From an uncultured Clostridia bacterium (GTDB lineage Bacteria > Bacillota > Clostridia > TANB77 > CAG-508): DNA of 64,000 nucleotides. The DNA lies in NCBI GenBank assembly GCA_934162205.1, contig CAKPIA010000004.1, forward strand, positions 66,298 through 130,297, given 5' to 3'. The notes below the pieces were generated by a model that had not been told where the DNA came from, made no database searches, and saw only the letters and a list, made by a program, of their open reading frames with translations. Below are positions 56,366 through 64,000 of this stretch, one piece after another; within the stretch, counting starts at the first letter, position 1; each line of letters opens with the position of its first letter. The position numbers and the translations under genes are program-made.

Positions 56366-59300
56366 TTATTCTGTAATTTTTGTTCTTTCATTTTGTAAAT
56401 CTATAGTTTCATTTTCTTTTTCTGTTGCTAATTTTTCTTTTTGTTTTAATTTTAAATTATCTTTTGCAACAGTCATAAGTAATTTTATTCTATTTGTTTG
56501 GTTAGATTCACTTGCACCAGGGTCATAGTCTACAGGAGAAATATTTGCATCTGGATATTTTGCTCTTATTGTTTTAATAACTCCTTTTCCAACTACATGG
56601 TTTGGTAAACAAGCAAATGGTTGAACACATATAATGTTTGGAATTCCATTTTCAATATATTCTATCATTTCTGCTGTTAAAAACCAACCTTCACCTGTTT
56701 GATTTCCAATAGATAAAACATCTTTTACTTGTTTTTCTAAATGCCAAATATCACATGGAGGTAAATAATTTTTCTTAGAATTAGCTAATGCTAATCTTAA
56801 ATCTTTTTCTAATAAATCTATTAATTTAATAGCAACTTTAGAAATTTTTGCAGAAGTTTTATTTATATTTAGTAAAGAATTAAATGTTATTTTATGTGTT
56901 GCCATAAATTTAACAAATCCCATAAAATCTGGTAATACAACTTCAGCTCCTTCTTTTTCTAATAAGTCTGCTACATAGTTATTTCCAAAAGGATGATATT
57001 TTATTAATACTTCACCAACTATACCAACTTTTGGTTTTTCTATTGTTGTATCTAATTCTATTTTTTCAAAATCATTTACTATATCATAAATACTTTGTTT
57101 AAATTCATTATTTGATGATTTTATAAGTAATTTTTTGCATTTTTCCATCCATTTGTCAAACAATGCTTGTGTTTCTCCTTTATTTACTTCATATGCTCTA
57201 TTTTTTGTAAGCATTTTTTGTAGTAAATCTGCATATATGACCATTTTTATAAGTCTTTCAATTAAAGGAATTGTTATTTTAAATCCAGGCATTTTTTCCA
57301 TACCTACAACATTAAATGAAATAACTGGAATATTTTCAAATCCTGCATCTTTTAATGCTTTTCTAATAAATCCGATATAGTTTGTTGCTCTACATCCTCC
57401 ACCAGTTTGTGACATTATTAATGCTGTTTTATTTAGGTCATATTTTCCAGATTGAAGTGCTTCTATCATTTGACCCGTTACTAGTATTGATGGATAACAA
57501 GCATCATTATTTACATATTTTAATCCTGTTTCTACTGTATGTTGAGTACATTCTCTTAATAATTCTACTTTATATCCAGAAGCGGCAACTGCTGTTTCTA
57601 ATAATTCAAAATGTATAGGAGCCATTTGTGGAATTAATATTGTATAATCTTTTTTCATATCTTTAGTAAAGATCTTTTTTTTAATTCCGTAGTCACCTAA
57701 GTCTTTTTCTTGTTCTTTACTTTTTATACGTTTATTTATACTTGCTAAAAGTGATCTTATACGAATTCTTACAGCACCTAAGTTATTAACTTCATCTATT
57801 TTTATTAATGTATACATTTTATTATAACTTGAAAGTATTTCTTCTACTTGATCTGTTGTTACAGCATCAACACCACAACCAAATGAATTTAATTGTACTA
57901 ATTCTAGATTGTCATGTTTACCAACAAAGTCTGCAGCTGCATAAAGTCTAGCATGGAATACCCATTGGTCAACAACTCTTAAAGGTCTTTTGGCTTGGAC
58001 TAGATGTGAAATACTGTCTTCTGTTAATACACAAAGTCCTAAAGATGTTATTAATGTATCAATTCCATGGTTTATTTCTGGGTCTATATGATAAGGTCTA
58101 CCTGCTAAAACAATACCTTTTAAGTTATTTTCTTCTATGTATCTAACTGTTTCTTTTCCTTTATTTCTAATATCTTCTTTACATTTTTGATATTCTGCTT
58201 CTGCTTTTTTTGCAGCTTCTATTAGCTCTTGTTTTGTAAAATTATATTCTTTAAATTCATCTAATTCCATAATTTTTTTAACTAAGTTTTTACAATCAAA
58301 TGGTAAAAATGGATTAATAAATTTAATTTTATTTTTGTTTAAATCCTCTACATTATTTCTAATAACTTCAGAATAAGATATAACTATTGGGCAGTTATAT
58401 TTATTATCTGCTTTTTCATATTCTTTTCTAGAATATGGCATACAAGGATAAAATATTGTTTTAATTCCTTGTTCTATTAGACTTTCTATATGTCCATGTG
58501 CAAGTTTTGCAGGATAACATACAGATTCAGAAGGCATAGATTCCATACCTTTTTCATATGTTTTTCTTGTACTTTTTTCTGATATTATAACTCTAAATCC
58601 TAATTCTGTAAGGAATGTAAACCAAAATGGATAATCTTCGTACATGTTTAGAACTCTAGGGATTCCTATAGTTCCTCTTACAGCATATTGTTCTTCTAGA
58701 GGTTTATAATCAAAAATTCTATTGTACTTAAATTGTACTAAGTTAGGCAATTTGGCATTATTTGAAACAATACCAGCACCTTTTTCACAACGATTTCCTG
58801 ATATATATGTAGCACCATTATTAAATCTATTAACTGTTAATTTACAGTGATTTTCACATCTGTTGCAACGTGTATGTGTTACTTTTATATCTAAATTGTG
58901 TAAATCTTCTAATTTTGATATTGTAGAAACATATTCCATATCTAAATTAGTTTCATATTGTTCTTTAGAAAGTAAAGCCATACCATAGGCTCCCATAAGT
59001 CCTGCTATATCAGGTCTTATTACATTTTTTCCTACTATTTTTTCAAATGCTCTTAAAACAGCATCATTATAGAATGTTCCACCTTGTACGACTATATGAT
59101 TTCCAAGTGTTTCTACATTTCTTACTTTCATAACTTTTTGAATAGCATTTTTTATAACAGAATAAGATAGACCACTTGAAATATCTCCAACAGAATATCC
59201 TTCTTTTTGAGCTTGTTTTATTTTTGAGTTCATAAATACAGTACATCTTGAGCCTAAATCTACAGGTCTTTTTGCATGTATTGCTTCTTTAACAAATTCT

Positions 59301-60694
59301 GATATATCTAAATTTAAACTTTTTGCAAATGTTTCTATAAATGATCCACATCCTGATGAACATGCTTCATTTAACATTATATTGTCAATTGCATTGTTTT
59401 TCATTTTAATATATTTCATATCTTGTCCACCAATGTCTACAATGCTTGTAACATCTGGCTCGAATTTTTTAGCAGCTGTATAATGTGCTATTGTTTCTAT
59501 TTCATTTAAGTCAATATTTAATGCTGTTTGTATTAATTTTTCTCCATATCCTGTAACACCACTATATCTTATAGTTACATTTTCAGGTAAAATATTATAT
59601 AAATCTTCAAGCATTTTAATAACACTTTGTAAAGGATTTCCTTCGTTGCTTCCGTAAGATGAATATAATAAAGTTCCTTCAGTATCTATTAATACTAATT
59701 TTGTAGTTGTAGATCCTGCATCAATACCTATAAAAGCATCTCCTTTATAAGTTGATAGGTCTTTCTTTTCTACTTTTGTTTTATCATGTCTTTTTTTAAA
59801 TTCTTCATATTCTTTCTCATCTTTAAATAATGGTTCTAATGGATGTGTTGTATTATCTTGAGAATTTTTTAAATTTTCTATTTTTTGTTTTAATTCATCT
59901 ACTGTTATTAAATCTGAATCAACAGAATCTAAAGCTGCTCCTTTTGCAACTAGAAGATGAGCTTCTTCTGGAACAATTATTTCGTCTGGTTGTAGATTTA
60001 ATGTTTCTATAAATCTTTTTCTTAATTCTGGTAGGTAATTAAGAGGACCTCCTAAAAATGCAACATTTCCTCTAATTGGTCTACCACATGCCAAACCACT
60101 AATAGTTTGGTTAACTACAGCTTGAAATATAGATGCTGCTATATCTTCTTTTGCAGCTCCTTCATTTATAAGTGGTTGTATATCTGTTTTTGCAAAAACA
60201 CCACAACGAGATGCAATTGGGTATATCATTGTATGTTTTTTTGCAAGTTCATTTAATCCAGCTGTATCTGTATGTAATAGTGATGCCATTTGATCTAAAA
60301 ATGCTCCAGTTCCACCTGCGCATGTACCATTCATACGTTGTTCAATAGATTTATCAAAATATATTATTTTTGCATCTTCTCCACCAAGTTCTATTACTAC
60401 ATCTGTTTTAGGAATGTATTTTTCTACAACTCTTTTACAAGATACAACTTCTTGTATAAATTTTACTCCTAAAAAATTTGCTGCAGACATAGCACCAGAA
60501 CCAGTTAACGCTAATGTAAATTTATCATTTGGATATTTTTCACATAATTCTTCTAATACAGTACAAACTGTATTTTTTGTATCAGAAAAGTGTCTTCTAT
60601 AATCATTATATATTGTTTCAAGTTTATCATTCATTACTATAATTTTTACTGTTGTGGATCCAACATCTAATCCGATATGTAAAATATTATTCAT
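56366..60694 (-). CDS. Giant acyl-CoA dehydratase activase-related protein
   Basis: A 1442-residue protein from ATG 60694 (MNNILHIGLDVGSTTVK), preceded by AAAGGAGTAGTTGAA; a 66-bp longer frame lacks a site. Two tandem BadF/HgdC-type ATPase domains come first (GLDVGSTTVK, GGTGAFLDQMA; GIDAGSTTTK, ACSSGCGSF with a cluster cysteine). A CoA-activase DUF2229 region and a HgdD-like dehydratase-type domain follow, with many cysteines (CNRCENHCK). Such fused proteins are widespread in anaerobic Firmicutes; the single-domain relatives use ATP to fire electrons into 2-hydroxyacyl-CoA dehydratases. The physiological substrate of the fused form is unknown. Confidence 0.88.
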   Translation of the reverse strand: MNNILHIGLDVGSTTVKIIVMNDKLETIYNDYRRHFSDTKNTVCTVLEELCEKYPNDKFTLALTGSGAMSAANFLGVKFIQEVVSCKRVVEKYIPKTDVVIELGGEDAKIIYFDKSIEQRMNGTCAGGTGAFLDQMASLLHTDTAGLNELAKKHTMIYPIASRCGVFAKTDIQPLINEGAAKEDIAASIFQAVVNQTISGLACGRPIRGNVAFLGGPLNYLPELRKRFIETLNLQPDEIIVPEEAHLLVAKGAALDSVDSDLITVDELKQKIENLKNSQDNTTHPLEPLFKDEKEYEEFKKRHDKTKVEKKDLSTYKGDAFIGIDAGSTTTKLVLIDTEGTLLYSSYGSNEGNPLQSVIKMLEDLYNILPENVTIRYSGVTGYGEKLIQTALNIDLNEIETIAHYTAAKKFEPDVTSIVDIGGQDMKYIKMKNNAIDNIMLNEACSSGCGSFIETFAKSLNLDISEFVKEAIHAKRPVDLGSRCTVFMNSKIKQAQKEGYSVGDISSGLSYSVIKNAIQKVMKVRNVETLGNHIVVQGGTFYNDAVLRAFEKIVGKNVIRPDIAGLMGAYGMALLSKEQYETNLDMEYVSTISKLEDLHNLDIKVTHTRCNRCENHCKLTVNRFNNGATYISGNRCEKGAGIVSNNAKLPNLVQFKYNRIFDYKPLEEQYAVRGTIGIPRVLNMYEDYPFWFTFLTELGFRVIISEKSTRKTYEKGMESMPSESVCYPAKLAHGHIESLIEQGIKTIFYPCMPYSRKEYEKADNKYNCPIVISYSEVIRNNVEDLNKNKIKFINPFLPFDCKNLVKKIMELDEFKEYNFTKQELIEAAKKAEAEYQKCKEDIRNKGKETVRYIEENNLKGIVLAGRPYHIDPEINHGIDTLITSLGLCVLTEDSISHLVQAKRPLRVVDQWVFHARLYAAADFVGKHDNLELVQLNSFGCGVDAVTTDQVEEILSSYNKMYTLIKIDEVNNLGAVRIRIRSLLASINKRIKSKEQEKDLGDYGIKKKIFTKDMKKDYTILIPQMAPIHFELLETAVAASGYKVELLRECTQHTVETGLKYVNNDACYPSILVTGQMIEALQSGKYDLNKTALIMSQTGGGCRATNYIGFIRKALKDAGFENIPVISFNVVGMEKMPGFKITIPLIERLIKMVIYADLLQKMLTKNRAYEVNKGETQALFDKWMEKCKKLLIKSSNNEFKQSIYDIVNDFEKIELDTTIEKPKVGIVGEVLIKYHPFGNNYVADLLEKEGAEVVLPDFMGFVKFMATHKITFNSLLNINKTSAKISKVAIKLIDLLEKDLRLALANSKKNYLPPCDIWHLEKQVKDVLSIGNQTGEGWFLTAEMIEYIENGIPNIICVQPFACLPNHVVGKGVIKTIRAKYPDANISPVDYDPGASESNQTNRIKLLMTVAKDNLKLKQKEKLATEKENETIDLQNERTKITE

Positions 60695-60786
60695 TTCAAC
60701 TACTCCTTTTTTTGTCTTTTCCCCATAATTTTCTCTCTTATTGTATACGGAAATTGGCATTTTGTCAAAGGCAGAATATGGAAAAA

Positions 60787-62337
60787 TTAATGTGTTTTAT
60801 ATGTGTCTTTGCATATAACTTTTGAACTTATAGTTTGACCATTTTGTTTAAGTGTTTTCCATGTTGTAGAATAGATGTATTTTGAAGTTCTACTTGTTAC
60901 TTTAGATGTAATTATAACTTCATATTCATTATTTTCTCTTAATCCATATATATCAAATTTTGCAATTCCATTATTTACAGAACAAACTATTTTAATAGGA
61001 TAATTTCTAGTGTTTTTAAATTTAAAATCTTGTGCTCCATATACAACAGTTGCATCTCTTCCAGCTGTTACATAAGATGGAACAAATTGATGATTCCTTC
61101 TTTCTGTTATTTCTAAATTAGCATAAACAACTGCATTAAATAACGTTGATGATATTTGACAAATACCACCTGCAAGACCATCAACAACTTTTCCATCTTG
61201 ATAGATTGCAGCATCTTTATATCCTGCTTCTATTGTTCTTTTTCCTACAATTTTATTAAAAGAAAAGGTTTCTCCAGGCATAATAACAGTTCCATTTATT
61301 TTATTAGCAGCAAGTCTAAGATTTGTAGTTCTATTTTTATTTGAAGTAACATATCTAGTACTAAAAGTAGATAATAAATCTGGAAAGGCTTTCATACCTA
61401 ACATACTTGTTGTTATATTTGGATATAGTGTTTTTAATGGTATTATATATTCGTCCTTTTTTGTTTCTAATAATTTGTTTATTTCTTCTGTAGAAATTGC
61501 AAAATCAAGACCGTTTTCAGATGCAATAACTGCACGAGGATTTTCTTGATATGATGCATTTACAGGTTGTTTATATATTTCATTATGTATTTTATCTATA
61601 TCTATTTTTTGTGGTTCTTTACTTTCAGTAGAAATTTCTAAAGTGTTATTTGAATATGATAAATCATATATTGAATTTATAATTGTATTTTTTGTCAAAT
61701 TAATATCAACTATTGAACCTGTTTTTCCAGAAGTAATTATTAAATTATTTCCATCTATGTAATAACTACTTTCTATAACAGTATCAGGTAATTTTGTTGA
61801 TATATCTTCTAATGAGCTTATTAATTGTTTTTCATTATAAACTAGTTGTGGTTCAATATTTATAGGTGAAAAGAATAATTTTATTGTATTTAAATCATTA
61901 ATAAAAAAATTATTATTTCTAGTATAATTATATGCAATATCTAAAGAACCAGCAATATCAAATGTTGCTTCCAATTGTTCCATATTTATGGTTGTTGTAT
62001 AATCATTATGTTTTAAAGTTATATTTTCTGCCATATTATCATTTAAATAATTTTCAATTTTTATTTTTGCTTTGTTATAAGTCAATCCAGATATATCAAT
62101 ATCTTTCACTAAAATTCCATTTGCAAAAGTAGAGCTTTTATAAACATAAAAAGAAAATCCAATAAAAGTAAGTAATAATATTAATATAAATAATCCTATT
62201 AATATTAAGTATGTTTTTAATATATTCAAATCTTTTACTGTATTAATTATATTTTGGTTTTGTAAATTATAATTTGAATTTGAAATAGCATTTTCTTTTT
62301 TTTCTTCTTTTTCTTCTTTTTCTTCGGTTAATAGCAT
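60787..62337 (-). CDS. VanW family protein with PG-binding-like repeats (copy 2)
   Basis: A 516-residue paralogue of the protein at 3890-5626. One transmembrane helix (about 40-62), two PG-binding type 4 units (KDIDISGLTYNKAKIKIEN), and the VanW domain (KINGTVIMPGETFSFN, GGICQISSTLFN, ERRNHQFVPSY). It lacks the Lys/Asn-rich tail of copy 1. It is probably extracytoplasmic and wall-associated. Start ATG follows TAGGAGAAAAAAT. Confidence 0.86.
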   Translation of the reverse strand: MLLTEEKEEKEEKKENAISNSNYNLQNQNIINTVKDLNILKTYLILIGLFILILLLTFIGFSFYVYKSSTFANGILVKDIDISGLTYNKAKIKIENYLNDNMAENITLKHNDYTTTINMEQLEATFDIAGSLDIAYNYTRNNNFFINDLNTIKLFFSPINIEPQLVYNEKQLISSLEDISTKLPDTVIESSYYIDGNNLIITSGKTGSIVDINLTKNTIINSIYDLSYSNNTLEISTESKEPQKIDIDKIHNEIYKQPVNASYQENPRAVIASENGLDFAISTEEINKLLETKKDEYIIPLKTLYPNITTSMLGMKAFPDLLSTFSTRYVTSNKNRTTNLRLAANKINGTVIMPGETFSFNKIVGKRTIEAGYKDAAIYQDGKVVDGLAGGICQISSTLFNAVVYANLEITERRNHQFVPSYVTAGRDATVVYGAQDFKFKNTRNYPIKIVCSVNNGIAKFDIYGLRENNEYEVIITSKVTSRTSKYIYSTTWKTLKQNGQTISSKVICKDTYKTH

Positions 62338-62549
62338 ATTTTTTCTCCTATAATTATTTTAGGAATATTTTATCATATTTTGTAGAAATTTTAAATATAT
62401 AAATATAATAAAATAATAGTTTGGAGTAATTTTATAATGTGGTTTTATTAATATATTTTTATTAAAATTATTTATGATATTTGTCCAATAATAGTTCTAA
62501 AAGTAATTTATTAATAATAATTATTATTAATAAATTAAAGGAGGTTTAT

Positions 62550-63086
62550 ATGAAAGGAAAAAGAATAATATTTTTATTTATTAGTATTTTTATAATAATT
62601 GCAGTTGGTGGATATTTTGGAATTAAATATTTAAGAGGAAAAACAACAGAGAATCAAATTAAAGAATATGTACCTCAAGAAGAAATTAATGATCAACAAT
62701 ATAGACAAACTATTGTAACTTTGTATTTTAAAAACAAAGAAAATAATGAGATATCTACAGAAGCAAGATTAATTGATGCATCTAAATTAATAAATAATCC
62801 TTATAATGAAATTGTTTCTTTATTAATTCAAGGACCAAAAAATGAAAAATTAGAAAGACTAATACCAGAGAATGTAAAAGTAAATCGTTGTACTATAAAA
62901 GATAATTGCGTTACTATAGATTTTTCAAAAGAATTTTTAAATTATAATAATGATGAAGAATTAAAAAATAAAATAATAAATAGTATAGTAAATACATTAA
63001 CAGAATTAACAGAAGTTAATTCAATTAAAATATTAATTGATGGAAATCAAAATGATAATTTTAAAGATGTATATGTTAGAATTTAA
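62550..63086 (+). CDS. GerMN-domain protein
   Basis: A 178-residue protein from ATG 62550, which follows AAAGGAGGTTTAT; a TTG-initiated extension has no site. A transmembrane helix (about 5-24) or uncleaved signal is followed by a GerMN domain (TVTLYF-like strand, NEIVSLLIQGPKNEKLERLIPENVKV, VTIDFSKEFL, IKILIDGNQ). GerM proteins act in sporulation or germination at the envelope; the single domain here is shorter than Bacillus GerM. Confidence 0.8.
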   Translation: MKGKRIIFLFISIFIIIAVGGYFGIKYLRGKTTENQIKEYVPQEEINDQQYRQTIVTLYFKNKENNEISTEARLIDASKLINNPYNEIVSLLIQGPKNEKLERLIPENVKVNRCTIKDNCVTIDFSKEFLNYNNDEELKNKIINSIVNTLTELTEVNSIKILIDGNQNDNFKDVYVRI

Positions 63087-63132
63087 TTTATAATAAATAA
63101 AAAATAAATATTAATATTTATTTTTATACATT

Positions 63133-63324
63133 TTATTTTAATATTTTATATAATTTTATATATTTATAAAAATTATTAAAATTATTTAAAAAATATTCAA
63201 CATTATTTAAAGAATTAATTGTATTATTTTTTATTTTTTTAAAATTAAATTTATTTTTCTTTGGAGGTGGATTATCACCTCTATTTTCTATTAAATTATT
63301 ATTACATCCATAAATATTATTCAT
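63133..63324 (-). CDS. Small Asn/Lys-rich hypothetical protein
   Basis: A 63-residue frame with ATG seven bases after CAGGTGAT. It has a proline cluster (DNPPPKKNK) and an Asn/Tyr-rich amphipathic C-terminus. No family recognised. The good ribosome-binding site supports it; its composition, close to background, counts against it. Confidence 0.4.
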   Translation of the reverse strand: MNNIYGCNNNLIENRGDNPPPKKNKFNFKKIKNNTINSLNNVEYFLNNFNNFYKYIKLYKILK

Positions 63325-64000
63325 ATTATCACCTGACTTTTATAATATTATATGTATAAAAATATAAAGTGTGAAAAAATATTCTGACTATTTTTGGTGG
63401 TTACATAAACACTAAAAAAGAAGGAATGTTTTTAAGATTATAGTGATATTTATAAATAGAGAAAAAAAGTCAAATAGTAAACATAATGCTACAATTTTGA
63501 AAATCGATATGCTAAATTTAAAGCATATCACATGGAGGAAAGATAACGGGTTACTGGAGTTTAGAAAAATAGATTTTTAAATTGAAAATAGTGGTATAAA
63601 GCCAAATATTTATATACACGAGTAAACATAAAACACTAAAACATAAAGAGATGGATAAAGAAAATTTTTAAAGAAGTAAACAATAAGATAATAAAAAATA
63701 AATGACTTAGAATTTATTTTAAGACTTCAAAAATTTTATTTTTGAAAGAATAATTAAAAATCGTATAATTTAAAAAATTAAAATTTAAATAAATCATTTT
63801 TTATGAATATATTATATTAAATTTATTATTAAGTGAAATAATTAAAAAATATTAATAGAATATTTATAAAATAAAAATTAATATATATAAAAAGAAATTA
63901 TAAAAATTTAAATTATTTATAATAAATTTTTTTATTAATTGAGATAAAAAATTTTTAATAGATTTTAATTAAAATAATTATTTTATTAAAAATTAAATAA
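63325..64000. other. Noncoding, AT-rich right end with one mixed-composition segment
   Basis: No supported gene. Between about 63365 and 63700 the sequence is less A/T-only and has no open frame. It contains a hairpin GATATGCT/AGCATATC (63506-63529), followed by a G-rich word GGAGGAAAG (63534-63542) and several repeats of TAAACATAA-like words. From 63700 to the end it is simple A/T sequence. Confidence 0.45.

Noticed and set aside
63365..63700. RNase P RNA or other known housekeeping RNA
   Set aside because: GGAGGAAAG resembles part of the RNase P core but the other conserved blocks are missing.

Overview
The window is the replication-origin region of a very AT-rich, low-GC Gram-positive anaerobe, most likely an uncultured member of the Clostridia. 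The evidence is the classic origin order (gyrA, gyrB, recF, dnaN, dnaA running left; rpmH, rnpA, yidD, yidC, jag, mnmE, mnmG, rsmG, parA, parB running right), DnaD/DnaC-type helicase loading genes, a GerMN protein, two VanW-family proteins and a giant CoA-dehydratase activase typical of anaerobes. Species cannot be named from the sequence.

Layout. 1-7.8 kb: metabolic and envelope genes on the minus strand (adenosine deaminase, Nudix-pyrophosphatase fusion, HtrA, VanW, SDR, DUF1858), one plus-strand carbohydrate-binding protein, and four tRNA genes. 7.9-21.6 kb: a first type IV secretion-like locus (coupling ATPase, pilin-like, VirB6-like and PrgI-like proteins on the plus strand; VirB4, TraC-like and CpaE-like proteins on the minus strand), interleaved with dnaD, dnaC and gyrA. 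21.6-22.8 kb: extremely AT-rich DNA ending in a candidate structured RNA. 22.8-29.1 kb: gyrB, recF, dnaN, dnaA and oriC. 29.1-38.3 kb: the rpmH-to-parB block. 38.4-38.6 kb: two tRNA-Ser genes. 38.9-55.4 kb: a second, larger type IV secretion-like locus (four pilin-like proteins, PrgI, TraC-like, VirB4, two VirB6-like proteins, accessory proteins and a three-domain cell-wall hydrolase). 55.4-63.3 kb: patatin, activase, a second VanW protein and a GerMN protein.

Main discovery. Four genes are split by a +1 shift, and every split falls exactly on an in-frame CGG codon: the VirD4-like coupling ATPase (8423), VirB4 (18910, minus), MnmE (31691) and the hydrolase (50749). Skipping the C of CGG restores one full-length protein each time, and the next triplet is always a glycine codon GGN. 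Reading all the genes by eye I found no other in-frame CGG, so 4 of 4 CGG codons coincide with an obligatory +1 shift. CGG therefore seems not to be an arginine codon here but a +1 frameshift (or four-base, CGGN = Gly) signal. Three of the four genes belong to the secretion loci. The fourth, mnmE, encodes an enzyme that modifies wobble uridines and guards reading frame, which suggests feedback control.

A second oddity is that several genes of the first secretion locus have a strong, well-spaced Shine-Dalgarno sequence followed by ATA or ATT rather than ATG, GTG or TTG. Neither secretion locus shows a relaxase, integrase or transposase, and they look built into the chromosome around oriC.
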